The translations under genes were made by a program, and so were the position numbers. A stretch of DNA of 64,000 nucleotides from a virus, in IMG/VR virus record IMGVR_UViG_3300013109_000059, positions 18,732 to 82,731 of that record; one strand, written 5' to 3'. This document shows, piece after piece, positions 28,069 through 37,626 of the stretch. Every line of letters begins with the position of its first letter. Position 1 is the stretch's first letter. A model generated the notes under the pieces. That model saw only the letters and a list, made by a program, of their open reading frames with translations. It had not been told where the DNA came from and made no database searches.

Positions 28069-28683
28069 ATGAAAACATTAAACGAAAACTCAATAGTTAA
28101 AGTAGAAGGACACGTTGTAATCACAGATGTTGATACAGGTGAAGTTTTACTTGACAAATATAACGCGATTAATTTTCAGAACTTTGCATATGCTGTAGCG
28201 AAAGCTATGGCTAATCAAACAAATGTCTCTACTGGCAATGGATATTATATATCTAAACTAGCGTTTGGTTATGGAGGTACTGAGATTGACGTAAACGGAA
28301 ATATGACATACAAAGATGCAAGAGTATCAGGTGAGTCAGTTGATGGATTGTATAACGCAAGTCCAGCAACAATAGGAGCTGACCCGGCAGTAAGTCCATT
28401 ACAAAAAGCAGTAACTACATTTACTGTTAACAATGCCGCTAATCAACCATACTCAGATTTAGAGTGTAAGGTTGTATTAGACTACAACGAGCCAGACGCA
28501 ACAGGACCAGCTACAGACAATGCATCAGACTTTGACGATGCAGACAGTTTTGTATTTGACGAAATTGCATTAATGACTAATACAGATACTTACTTAACAC
28601 ATTTAATATTCCATCCTATTCAAAAAAGTAATAACAGAAAATTAGAGATATTATATACTCTAAGAATTAGAGCAGGAGTTTAA
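28069..28683 (+). CDS. Virion structural protein (baseplate/fibre connector), 204 aa
   Basis: This beta-rich protein of unknown exact role starts with a VKVEGHVVITDVDTGEVLLD segment (split hairpin) that recurs in tail proteins of marine T4-like phages. It ends in a motif with HPIQKSNNRKLEILYTLRI. The location after gp7 and before fibre-like genes, with its own late promoter, supports a virion role such as a gp8-like wedge or fibre connector. Confidence 0.5.
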   Translation: MKTLNENSIVKVEGHVVITDVDTGEVLLDKYNAINFQNFAYAVAKAMANQTNVSTGNGYYISKLAFGYGGTEIDVNGNMTYKDARVSGESVDGLYNASPATIGADPAVSPLQKAVTTFTVNNAANQPYSDLECKVVLDYNEPDATGPATDNASDFDDADSFVFDEIALMTNTDTYLTHLIFHPIQKSNNRKLEILYTLRIRAGV

Positions 28684-28685
28684 TT

Positions 28686-29630
28686 ATGGCATCAGGATAT
28701 ACAATTAGCAAACACGGTGTTACAGGCACTAATAATGGCGGAAGTTTTAATATCGCTGATGATACTGTAAACGTAACAGATACTAGTTTAAGTTTAGTGG
28801 GCAAGTATCATGTTGGATATGGTGCAGACATTGCACAAAACTCGGTTAGCTTATTAGAAAATTTTGCAAGTGACACAGAACCATCTAATCCAATTGAAGG
28901 TCAACTATGGTGGCACCCAGCAGAAGAACAATTAAAGATAAGACATGACGGTGCATGGTTAGGAATAGATTCAGATTCAAAAGTAGCTACAGTAAAAGAT
29001 ACTCTGAACGTAAACCATACTGTAGTATTAACTAAAGTAAATGGTGTTTATGTTTCTTTAACAAGTTCAGATAATGCAGATTGGATTATTAATGTATCTG
29101 AAACAACAATTGAACCTTACTTTAGAAATAACGGTTTAGTAGGTACAGCGGATAACGCAACTATTAAACCAGGTATTAATTTAAGTACAGATAGTACAAG
29201 AGGAATGAAGTTTCATGGAACAGCAACCACTGCACAATATGCTGACGTTGCAGAGCTTTATACATCTGATATAGAATATGCTCCAGGTACTGTCCTAACA
29301 AACAACACAGATGATTCACAAGAAGTTACCCAAACAACACATTCATTAGACAATAATGTTATTGGCGTAGTAACTACAGACCCAGCATTATTAATGAATA
29401 GTGTATTGCCAGGAACTACGGTTGGGGTAGCATTACTTGGCAGAACACCATGTAAGGTTACCGGCGAAGTTACTAAGGGTGATAGAATTATCAGTAGTGA
29501 CGTTCCAGGACACGGTCAATCAGTAAACGCTGTTGAAGAATTTTCATATCAACATATTGTTGGCAGAGCGATTGAATCAAAAACAACTCCAGGCGAAGGT
29601 ATAATAGAAGTAGTAATCGGAGTAAAGTAA
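28686..29630 (+). CDS. Tail fibre-like structural protein, 314 aa
   Basis: Residues 50-95 carry the pattern N-x-x-x-LLENFASDTEP...NPIEGQLWWHP...W, a repeat element found in distal tail and fibre proteins of T4-like phages. The C-terminal half has GTATTAQYADVAELYTSD followed by a Gly/Val-rich beta region, resembling the region where fibre tips are attached or processed. It is coupled to the preceding gene (two-base gap). Host receptor binding or fibre assembly is inferred. Confidence 0.6.
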   Translation: MASGYTISKHGVTGTNNGGSFNIADDTVNVTDTSLSLVGKYHVGYGADIAQNSVSLLENFASDTEPSNPIEGQLWWHPAEEQLKIRHDGAWLGIDSDSKVATVKDTLNVNHTVVLTKVNGVYVSLTSSDNADWIINVSETTIEPYFRNNGLVGTADNATIKPGINLSTDSTRGMKFHGTATTAQYADVAELYTSDIEYAPGTVLTNNTDDSQEVTQTTHSLDNNVIGVVTTDPALLMNSVLPGTTVGVALLGRTPCKVTGEVTKGDRIISSDVPGHGQSVNAVEEFSYQHIVGRAIESKTTPGEGIIEVVIGVK

Positions 29631-30857
29631 ATGCTAACAAAGCCTTTACCAGTTGTCACAGGCGAACTAATTGAAGCCGAGCACTTAAATGATCTTGTTG
29701 CTTACTACAATGAGATTTGGAATACCCCTTCAACGGGCCCATTTGCATTTAATACTCATAACGATGCCACAGGTAACAATCTTGATAGAAGATTTGGCTG
29801 GGGGCAATCATTAGCAACAATTGTTCCAACTCCAATAGCATCTACTTCAGCAAATAGTTATAATGGAACAAAAGTAACTCTTAGTGATATTAATCAAATT
29901 ACTGCTCAAATAAACGCAGGTGGATATCATAAAGAAGACGATCCAAGTCTTGCAGGGTTAATAGTACTTACTAGTTTTTCAGTAGGTGACAAAATTCCAA
30001 CTACATTATATAATAGTGTATGCACTCACGCAGAAAATTTAACAACAAACAAATACAAAGTAGACTGGATTAATTTAAGTTTAGCAGAAGTCACATCAAC
30101 AAACACAGCATCTTGGACAGAGGATCTAGAAGTAGTTCATAAATTTGCATTTACAGATTATAACGAAGCAAGATACTTTTTTAATAGTGGTGGTGAACTT
30201 ACTTTTGAATTAACAATGGCATCGGGTGGAACAGCCGCCAATCAAATATGGCAAGATATATTTAATCAATTTGACAGCATTAGAATTGGTGCTGAAACTT
30301 GTAGAGTTGTTACTGATGATGACGCAGGTGAAACACAATGGGATGTTATAGGTACAAGTAGTATTAATAAAGGATTTTATACTGGAATAATATATTCAGC
30401 CACACCAGCATTCAATACTATACTAGATGCAGGTGTTTTTAGTTATCTTGATAGTCCAACTAACGAAAATGCCTATGTTTACATATACAGTGAGTATAAC
30501 AGCAGAAGAATTAGAATACAATTAAAAGCAGATGAAGTAGGTGGAACTTTTAATGTATATGTTAAGGTTATACTAATTGAAGATGCTGATGATACGTTTG
30601 CTATTACACAAGCCATAACATTAGAATCTGGATATGTGCAACCAAGTACTACTCCATTAACAGCAGATACTAATAAATCATTTATGACTGTAGGCAGTAC
30701 AATGTATCAATTCTTAGAAAGAAATGCTCCTACTGTTACAGAAGAACAACCATGGACACCTGTAGATGCACCAGATGGTGAACAATTAAATTGGGCATCA
30801 ACTGACCCGGGTACTATATGGCAAAATACCGGCGGATCAAAATTCACTAAGATTTAA
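29631..30857 (+). CDS. Virion structural protein, 408 aa
   Basis: The start directly follows the stop of the fibre-like gene. The protein has a helix-rich N-terminal third (AEHLNDLVAYYNEIW) and a beta-rich part with FTDYNEARYFFNSGGELTF near residue 175, a motif seen in structural proteins of marine T4-like phages. It is the last gene of this late operon. The precise role is not known; fibre or neck protein are options. Confidence 0.5.
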   Translation: MLTKPLPVVTGELIEAEHLNDLVAYYNEIWNTPSTGPFAFNTHNDATGNNLDRRFGWGQSLATIVPTPIASTSANSYNGTKVTLSDINQITAQINAGGYHKEDDPSLAGLIVLTSFSVGDKIPTTLYNSVCTHAENLTTNKYKVDWINLSLAEVTSTNTASWTEDLEVVHKFAFTDYNEARYFFNSGGELTFELTMASGGTAANQIWQDIFNQFDSIRIGAETCRVVTDDDAGETQWDVIGTSSINKGFYTGIIYSATPAFNTILDAGVFSYLDSPTNENAYVYIYSEYNSRRIRIQLKADEVGGTFNVYVKVILIEDADDTFAITQAITLESGYVQPSTTPLTADTNKSFMTVGSTMYQFLERNAPTVTEEQPWTPVDAPDGEQLNWASTDPGTIWQNTGGSKFTKI

Positions 30858-30866
30858 CAAACCCCA

Positions 30867-30895
30867 TTGACAAACAAGACTAAATAGTGTATTAT
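30867..30895 (+). promoter_or_regulatory. Sigma70 promoter before the glycan operon
   Basis: TTGACA (30867-30872) and TATTAT (30890-30895) are separated by exactly 17 bases. An ACTAAATA sequence in the spacer resembles the late octamer, so dual early/late use is possible. The next gene starts at 30922 after an AAAGGAG. Confidence 0.7.
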
Positions 30896-30921
30896 ATACA
30901 TATATAATAAAGGAGTATTCT

Positions 30922-31269
30922 ATGGACGAAAGACTCGAGAAGGCACTAGAGTTTAGTAATTATGCTTTAACCATTAATAATCAAAAAAGAAATATTAGAA
31001 ATAGAGTTGCACAATTACAAATTGTACATCACTTAGGTGGTGTGTTTATTGCTAATCACGAAACAATTGCTTTTGTAAAGGCATTAATTGACTTAAAACA
31101 TAAGAATTCTGTTGTTATTGATAGTAAAAACAATCCTATTACAGTAAAAAGTTTAAAGGATTTACTAGAAAAACTTGTAGATGCATACACAAGTGCTACT
31201 ACTGAATTTGATATTGAGAACGAAAAACTTAAGAAAGCACGAAACATTAAGAAAATAATGGATTGGTAA
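30922..31269 (+). CDS. Conserved hypothetical protein, 115 aa
   Basis: This is a helical, charged, soluble protein (starts MDERLEKALEFSNYALTI) ending in a Lys-rich helix. I do not recognise a family. It is the first gene behind a consensus sigma70 promoter and is coupled to the first glycosyltransferase gene by a TAATG overlap. AAAGGAG is well placed before the ATG. Confidence 0.6.
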   Translation: MDERLEKALEFSNYALTINNQKRNIRNRVAQLQIVHHLGGVFIANHETIAFVKALIDLKHKNSVVIDSKNNPITVKSLKDLLEKLVDAYTSATTEFDIENEKLKKARNIKKIMDW

Positions 31270-32168
31270 TGGGAGAAATTCTTGCACCAAAGGGCATATG
31301 CTTCTTTGCCTATAACAATGATCAACTAGACTATGTAAAAATGGCACTTACCGCTGGTAAGTATGCTAAGAAAAATTTACATTTGCCTGTATGTTTAATT
31401 ACAGATGATGGTTCTGAAAGTTGGCTAACCGAAAGTCAACCCAAAAAACTTATTAAAGAAGTGTTTGATTACATTGTGATTACTAATGATAAGTTGAAAG
31501 AAAATCGCAGACGTCACTTTGATAGCCCGTGGTCGGAATTCGCTGCACAATTTAATAACAGTAACAAACATAAAATATATCAATACAGTCCATTTGAACA
31601 AACATTATTATTAGACATTGATTATATTGTAAAGACAGATGCATTATTAAAATACTTTGACAGCACCCATCCAGTATGTATGTTTGATAATGCATTAACT
31701 ATTAGAAACGAACTACCACTGTTACCTGAACGTTTCTTATATGATGCAGGAATTAAAATGTGGTGGAGTACTGTTGTTTATTTTGATCGTAGTGATTGGA
31801 GTAAATTATTTTTTGATACGTGGGCACACGTAGCTGATAACTATGAATTCTATCAGTACTTGTATAACTTTCCAAGTAAGTTATTCCGTACAGACTATTG
31901 TGTAAGCATAGCAGTGCATATACTTGGCGGTATGCAAGAAACTCAAGTATCTCTAGGTAACTTTGATGATACTCCTATAGTGAACATGAGTCAGAAAGAT
32001 GATATTATAGAAGCAAATGATATTAATGAATGGATAATGATTGCACATGATCAAAAAGAAGAATGGAAAAACATTTTAGTTAAAGTAGGTAAACAAGATA
32101 TACATGTTATGAACAAGAGAGCATTTGAAAGAGTAATTCCAAAGTTAATGGAGACATTAAATGGATAA
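31269..32168 (+). CDS. Glycosyltransferase-like protein (GT-A type), 299 aa
   Basis: The protein starts ICFFAYNNDQLDYVKMA and has LLLDIDYIV near residue 117, where the DxD motif of GT-A glycosyltransferases that binds the sugar nucleotide and metal is expected. The start at 31269 is chosen for its TAATG overlap with the preceding gene; a TTG two codons earlier is possible. It begins a series of sugar genes. Donor and acceptor are not known. Confidence 0.55.
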   Translation: MGEILAPKGICFFAYNNDQLDYVKMALTAGKYAKKNLHLPVCLITDDGSESWLTESQPKKLIKEVFDYIVITNDKLKENRRRHFDSPWSEFAAQFNNSNKHKIYQYSPFEQTLLLDIDYIVKTDALLKYFDSTHPVCMFDNALTIRNELPLLPERFLYDAGIKMWWSTVVYFDRSDWSKLFFDTWAHVADNYEFYQYLYNFPSKLFRTDYCVSIAVHILGGMQETQVSLGNFDDTPIVNMSQKDDIIEANDINEWIMIAHDQKEEWKNILVKVGKQDIHVMNKRAFERVIPKLMETLNG

Positions 32169-33012
32169 GGAAGATAGAGGCTATGTAATATTGGCTATGC
32201 AAGACTTTGAATATGAACAAGCCACTGCTCTTGCATATAGTATTAAGATACATAACAAAGATGCTAGTGTTACATTAGTAACTAACTATGTTGATCGTGT
32301 ACCACATCATTACGAAGAAGCATTTGATTATTTGGTCGACTTGCCGTACCCTAGCAACGATATTACTAGAGTAAATGATTGGCAATTATATTGGGCTACT
32401 CCATATGTACATAACATTGTAATTGATTGTGCAAGTCTTGTAAAAGAGAATCATGATAGTATTTGGGAATACTTGGAAGACCATTATGATATTTACTTTT
32501 TTAATCAATCATTTAATTTTAGAGGAACACAATTAGAAAACAAAACATTTAAATTACTTGAAGAAGAATATAAACTTAGTACAGTATACTCACATATGTT
32601 TTACTTTAAACACGATACGGATTTAGCACTTGCATTTTTTAAACTAGCTGACGTGTATATGCAGAACTGGAGAGAAATTTTTGCACATTATATAGGAGAA
32701 GCACACCGCCCAAGTACATATGTTAATGACATAATGTATAGTTTATTAAACACAATAATATTATTTGAACAGCCGGCATTGCATAACAACATTATAAACA
32801 CAATTAACATGCCAGCTACATTAATGGCAGGCGACATTGGGCAATGGGACAAATGGACTGATAGACTAAATGTTTGGAACAGCTATGGAGCAAAAGTAAA
32901 AATTCAAAACTTTGCAGTCGCTACCAATTTATATTATGGAGAACAAGAGTTCATGACGGAAGATATTTTTAATGGCCACCGAGACACTTATAGAGCAACA
33001 GCAAAACGTTAA
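32161..33012 (+). CDS. Glycosyltransferase-like protein, 283 aa
   Basis: The N-terminus (ILAMQDFEYEQATALAYSIK, then ASVTLVTNY) resembles the nucleotide-binding beta-alpha unit of the preceding protein and of the GT-A family. An IVIDCASLVK segment near residue 83 lies where the DxD motif would be, but has only one acidic residue, so activity is uncertain. It overlaps both neighbours (8 and 41 bases). It may be a paralogue of the preceding gene. Confidence 0.45.
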   Translation: MDKEDRGYVILAMQDFEYEQATALAYSIKIHNKDASVTLVTNYVDRVPHHYEEAFDYLVDLPYPSNDITRVNDWQLYWATPYVHNIVIDCASLVKENHDSIWEYLEDHYDIYFFNQSFNFRGTQLENKTFKLLEEEYKLSTVYSHMFYFKHDTDLALAFFKLADVYMQNWREIFAHYIGEAHRPSTYVNDIMYSLLNTIILFEQPALHNNIINTINMPATLMAGDIGQWDKWTDRLNVWNSYGAKVKIQNFAVATNLYYGEQEFMTEDIFNGHRDTYRATAKR

Positions 33013-33952
33013 ACGTTCTTACTTTATAGTATTTGATGAGAGCGGAAAGATACGTAAGATCAATAGCACCCCAATAACAAAGTTAAATGATAAAACATTA
33101 ACTCAAATTGAAAGTACTAATCCAGTCTGTAAAAAACTTATTAAGGGCGAGGTTGGTTTAAAGAAGTATGGAATTATATGGGACATACTTAATGAGAAAT
33201 GGGATATTGATCTTCGTCGTACTAAATTAGTGCTAGAGTTAAAGCATAATAAACTATTACCATTTGTATATGGAACTGATATAACAACTACAGAAATGTT
33301 TGTTAATATATTTTATAATGATAATGTTGCTGTAGTACAAGTCAATAAAGATAAAATTAAACGTATTAAAAATTTAAGTGATATAACAGAAATATCAACA
33401 CACGAAACAGAGTTACTAGATATATACATTACAAGAAAGAATGATCCAGATTATTTAATTACTGTACTTAAATTAGATCCATTAACTCTTTTTAGAACTG
33501 GGTTGCAAAAGATAGAACTTGGTATTACTGAACACGTAGACTGGCAAAATATTAGTATGTATACAAAGCCAGTGTTTAGTAATTATGGTTGGAATTTATT
33601 AGACTCTATGGCAGACGTTCCTATAATAACAAACACAGTTTTACAGAAATCAAATAACAAAGATAAAAATAACATAAATATTAACGTAGTAGATAATACT
33701 TTATATCTTAATAGTAAGTTAACTAAAGCACAAGAATATTATTTTGATGGACAGGCTGTACTACGTGTTGTTGTATGCGACCATACTCCAGATAACTTAG
33801 TAGGTGCGTTTGAGGTACCTGTTAAACTTTTATTAGATAATGAAGTAAGCACGACAACAATAAACTTTAAATGGCCTAAACAGCCATTGCTGTTATATAA
33901 AAATAATTATTTAACAGTTAGCACAGGAGATACACATGAGCAAAATGACTAG
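32972..33952 (+). CDS. Hypothetical protein, 326 aa
   Basis: I do not recognise this protein. It is mixed alpha/beta with a beta-rich C-terminal part and no signal peptide or membrane segment. It overlaps the previous gene by 41 bases and the next by 17 bases. Its position between glycosyltransferase-like genes suggests a role in the same pathway, or it may be a structural target of it. Confidence 0.5.
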   Translation: MATETLIEQQQNVKRSYFIVFDESGKIRKINSTPITKLNDKTLTQIESTNPVCKKLIKGEVGLKKYGIIWDILNEKWDIDLRRTKLVLELKHNKLLPFVYGTDITTTEMFVNIFYNDNVAVVQVNKDKIKRIKNLSDITEISTHETELLDIYITRKNDPDYLITVLKLDPLTLFRTGLQKIELGITEHVDWQNISMYTKPVFSNYGWNLLDSMADVPIITNTVLQKSNNKDKNNININVVDNTLYLNSKLTKAQEYYFDGQAVLRVVVCDHTPDNLVGAFEVPVKLLLDNEVSTTTINFKWPKQPLLLYKNNYLTVSTGDTHEQND

Positions 33953-34922
33953 CATTAATGAGTTTGATATTGTATTCATTAGCTATGACGAACCAAATGC
34001 AGACGAAAACTATAATGATTTAATTAACAAAGCACCGTGGGCTAAACGTAGTCATGGAGTATTTGGAAGTGATGCGGCACACAAGGCCGCGGCAGACTTA
34101 GCAGAAACAGATAGATTTATTGGAATTGATGCTGACAATATTGTACATGATGATTTCTTTGGTGTTGAAGTTGATATGAAAAAAGTTAGAGATACTGACG
34201 TTATTAGTTGGGCTGGAAAAAATATAGTTAATGGATTAGTATATGGCAACGGTGGGATTAAGTGTTGGCCTAAAGAAGTTGTGTATGGAATGCAAACACA
34301 TGAGAACGCACCTAAGGGTGACAAGAGAGCACAAGTAGACTTTTGTTGGAATATTAATTACGTGCAAATGAATAATATTTACTGTGATGTAATGAACAAT
34401 GCTAGTCCACTACAAGCGTGGCGAGCAGGTTTCCGTGAAGGTGTTAAGATGGGATTAGTTAATGGTGATGTTATTGATCCTTTACAACTTAGAGAAAAGG
34501 TACACGACAAGAATTATAAACGATTGCTTACATGGATGAGTGTTGGTGATGATTGCGAAAACGGACTGTGGGCTATTTACGGTGCAAGGTTAGGATGTCA
34601 TATGACAAACATTACTAGAGAAGATTGGGATTGGAAAAACGTTAGAGACTTTGATTGGCTAACTAAATTCTATCACAGTGATGTGTTACCAAACTTTGAA
34701 GAGAGTAGTGATCAACTTTGTCCACGTACTGGAATGAAATGGAATTATAAAACATTACAAGATGAAAGTAATAGACTTGGTTATGAGCTACGTTCTAAAT
34801 TAGATCTTGAAATTGCTGACTTAGGTAAAGAAGGCTCACGCTTCTTTAAGAAAGTATATATAAACCCTAGCAGAATGGGTGCTCAGATTAGAGAAGACCA
34901 AGTAGAAGATACATTGGAGTAA
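33936..34922 (+). CDS. Glycosyltransferase-like conserved phage protein, 328 aa
   Basis: The N-terminus FDIVFISYDEPNADENY is followed by RSHGVFGSDAAHKAAADLA and RFIGIDADNIV, a pattern typical of a GT-A family in marine phages in which DAD serves as the metal/nucleotide motif. The gene has AGGAG before the ATG and is followed after two bases by the first radical SAM gene. The acceptor is not known. Confidence 0.6.
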   Translation: MSKMTSINEFDIVFISYDEPNADENYNDLINKAPWAKRSHGVFGSDAAHKAAADLAETDRFIGIDADNIVHDDFFGVEVDMKKVRDTDVISWAGKNIVNGLVYGNGGIKCWPKEVVYGMQTHENAPKGDKRAQVDFCWNINYVQMNNIYCDVMNNASPLQAWRAGFREGVKMGLVNGDVIDPLQLREKVHDKNYKRLLTWMSVGDDCENGLWAIYGARLGCHMTNITREDWDWKNVRDFDWLTKFYHSDVLPNFEESSDQLCPRTGMKWNYKTLQDESNRLGYELRSKLDLEIADLGKEGSRFFKKVYINPSRMGAQIREDQVEDTLE

Positions 34923-34924
34923 TT

Positions 34925-36148
34925 ATGTCTAATACACGACAAAATCTGAGTCCAGGAGAATCATCAATTAGGTGGACAAAAGATCCTTTGTTTGGTAACG
35001 TATGGATTAAAGATACTACAGGACTAGACTTTGATGAAGATCCTGACTTGAGTGGTAAGTATTGTCAGAAACTTTACACATGGTTTGAGGTTGATACGTA
35101 TGGGAACGCCTGGATGTGTTGTCCTGCTTGGTTGCCTTATAGTATTGGTAATATATTAGAAAATAGCATAGAAGAACTTTGGAATGGCAAACGAGCACAG
35201 GAATTACGTAATCAAGTTTTTACTGGTAAGTGGAAATACTGTCAAGCTAGTTTTTGTCCATGGATACAAGGAGACCATCTTCCTGACATAAAAGATGTGT
35301 TATTAAAAGAAAACTCAACATTATATATTTCAGATGCAGAAATTAATGCATTACAAAATAAGTCATTAATATCTACACGATTGCCTACAAACATTAACTT
35401 TAGTAATGATGAGAGTTGTAACTTAAGGTGCCCAAGCTGTAGAATAGAAAAAATATTATACACCGAAGGACCATTATATAATAAACGAAAGAAAATTAAT
35501 GATAAAATTATTGAGACATTTTTAACAACACCAACAGACAGACATTTTAGTATTTTTGTAACTGGCAGTGGAGATCCATGGGCTAGTAAAATTTATAGAG
35601 AAATGTTGTATAACATAGACGGAAACGACTTTCCTAATCTCGGAATTAGTATGCAAACAAATGGTGTTATGTATACTCCTAAATTATGGAATCGTATTAG
35701 TAAGATACATAAAAATTTAAGAGACTGTCGTATTAGTTTTGATGCTGGAACTAAAGAAACATACGAACACAAAACAAGATTAAATGGAGATTGGGATTTA
35801 TTATTATCTAATTGTGATTTCTTAGATAAAAAAAGTAATGAGCTTTCTGGATTTAACATTCATTATGACTTTGTTGTACAGTATGACAACTACAAAGAAA
35901 TGAAAAGATATATAAGGCTTGTGCAAGAACGTTTTCCTAATCACGCAGATATTTGTTTTAGCTTGGTTGCCGATTGGGGCACATGGTCTGATACGTCTGC
36001 AGAAAATTATAACAGTAAATGTATATGGAAAAAAGATCATCCAGAGCATCAAAATTTTTTAAACATTTTAAAAGATCCTATATTTGATAGCAAAGGAGTT
36101 GTCTTAGGCAATTTAACATCAATGAGAAAGAAAGCGTTATCGCAATGA
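34925..36148 (+). CDS. Radical SAM protein with N-terminal SPASM-like cysteines (1 of 3 in tandem)
   Basis: The 4Fe-4S binding motif is C165-NLR-C169-PS-C172, the CX3CX2C signature of radical SAM enzymes that cleave S-adenosylmethionine to a 5-prime-deoxyadenosyl radical. Before it, residues 45-115 contain a second Cys set (YC, WMCCPAW, YCQASFC) with a GNILENSIEELWNG segment; this is the SPASM/twitch pattern, here N-terminal instead of C-terminal. Later parts (FVTGSGDPW, NIHYDFVVQYDNY) fit the barrel. GGAG precedes the ATG. The substrate is not known; SPASM enzymes often modify peptides or sugars. Confidence 0.75.
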   Translation: MSNTRQNLSPGESSIRWTKDPLFGNVWIKDTTGLDFDEDPDLSGKYCQKLYTWFEVDTYGNAWMCCPAWLPYSIGNILENSIEELWNGKRAQELRNQVFTGKWKYCQASFCPWIQGDHLPDIKDVLLKENSTLYISDAEINALQNKSLISTRLPTNINFSNDESCNLRCPSCRIEKILYTEGPLYNKRKKINDKIIETFLTTPTDRHFSIFVTGSGDPWASKIYREMLYNIDGNDFPNLGISMQTNGVMYTPKLWNRISKIHKNLRDCRISFDAGTKETYEHKTRLNGDWDLLLSNCDFLDKKSNELSGFNIHYDFVVQYDNYKEMKRYIRLVQERFPNHADICFSLVADWGTWSDTSAENYNSKCIWKKDHPEHQNFLNILKDPIFDSKGVVLGNLTSMRKKALSQ

Positions 36149-37626
36149 ATGAAAACGAATTAAAACATGCATTAGTTATGAAAGACCGACTTAATAAAGT
36201 TGGTTCGGGATTCTGTTTGGCTAAGTGGGATCAGGTAACAATGCATTTACATAATGGCATGACTCATAGTTGCCATCACCCAGCACCTCATAAGATACCG
36301 TTGATAGAGATTGAAAATAACTATAAAGCAATTCATAATAGTAAAGAAAAAATCAGTGAACGACAAGCAATGATAAACGGAGAACGTCCTAGCCCTTGTA
36401 ACTTTTGTTATAAAATGGAAGATAATAATTCTGAAGCAGTTAGTGATCGTTATCTCAAAAGTGCTAATCTATTTGAAAAGAGTTTTGATAAAATTGTTAA
36501 GAGCGGCACAGGAAAAGAATATGTTCCAGAGTATGTTGAGGTTAGTTTTAGTAATGTATGTAATTTAAAATGTACGTATTGTGGCCCACACTTTAGTAGC
36601 AAGTGGCAACAAGAACAAGAACAAGAAGAACCAATTATGTTACAAGATGAGCATGGACCTAATTGGGATTATCATAGTCTTGACTATCTTAAAAGCAAAG
36701 ACGAACTTCCTATACCACATAAAGATCATAATCCATATGTTGAAGCATTTTGGAAATGGTGGCCTGAATTAAGAAACAATCTTAAAACTTTACGTGTTAC
36801 TGGCGGCGAGCCTTTAATGGCAAAGGACACATTTAAACTTTTAAAAGAGTTAGAAAACATTCCAGCACCTGAAATGCAATTAGGAATAAACACAAATTTA
36901 AATGCTCCACAGAAAAATTGGGAACAACTAATAGACTTTATAAAGAAAAACGAACAGGAGAACCTTGTTAAGAAAATAACATTGTATACTAGTTTAGACG
37001 GATGGGGAGAACAGGCAGAGTATATACGTAGTGGATTAGATTTTAAATTGCTATGGGATAGATTGCTTTATATAATTGAAGAGCATCCTTCAGTAGACAA
37101 TACTATTATGACAGCGTACAGTGTATTAAGTTTACCAAGTTATAAAAAAATGCTTGAAGAAGTATTAGCTATAAAGAGAAAACATAATATGTATAACGGA
37201 GGTCTAGAAAGTAGATTCTATCAATACAAAAACTGGATGCAAGAAAATGGAAACGGTGATTTCTTTGTTAGAGGTGAAAAGCCATGTAGTGTACATATAG
37301 ATATTAGCCCTATACGTTTTCCTTGGTTTCTTAGTTTAGCAAGTGCCCCTAAAGAATTATCAATGCCTTATCTTTGGGATCAATATAAATTTATGATGGG
37401 AAATTTAACACTAGGCAACGACAACAGAAACTTTTATGACTTTGAAGCAGAAAAGATGGGTCGTGTAAATGACTTGGCTTTCTACAGAGAAATGTCAGAT
37501 AAATGGTCAAGAATTAACATGTCTAATTTTAGAAAGTATATTGATACAATAGACAAACGTAGAGGTACTAACTTTTGTAAAGTATTTCCTGAACTAGAAG
37601 AATACTACAGAGGTTGCAATGAATAA
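36145..37626 (+). CDS. Radical SAM protein (2 of 3 in tandem), 493 aa
   Basis: The cluster motif C139-NLK-C143-TY-C146-G is followed by FSSKWQQEQ, and TGGEPL near residue 225 gives the GGEP motif that binds the SAM amino group. An N-terminal Cys-rich segment (SCHHPAP near residue 44 and CNFCYK near 90) precedes it, as in the adjacent radical SAM proteins. It overlaps its neighbours by four and eight bases. The three proteins have the same layout, so duplication followed by divergence is likely. Confidence 0.8.
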   Translation: MNENELKHALVMKDRLNKVGSGFCLAKWDQVTMHLHNGMTHSCHHPAPHKIPLIEIENNYKAIHNSKEKISERQAMINGERPSPCNFCYKMEDNNSEAVSDRYLKSANLFEKSFDKIVKSGTGKEYVPEYVEVSFSNVCNLKCTYCGPHFSSKWQQEQEQEEPIMLQDEHGPNWDYHSLDYLKSKDELPIPHKDHNPYVEAFWKWWPELRNNLKTLRVTGGEPLMAKDTFKLLKELENIPAPEMQLGINTNLNAPQKNWEQLIDFIKKNEQENLVKKITLYTSLDGWGEQAEYIRSGLDFKLLWDRLLYIIEEHPSVDNTIMTAYSVLSLPSYKKMLEEVLAIKRKHNMYNGGLESRFYQYKNWMQENGNGDFFVRGEKPCSVHIDISPIRFPWFLSLASAPKELSMPYLWDQYKFMMGNLTLGNDNRNFYDFEAEKMGRVNDLAFYREMSDKWSRINMSNFRKYIDTIDKRRGTNFCKVFPELEEYYRGCNE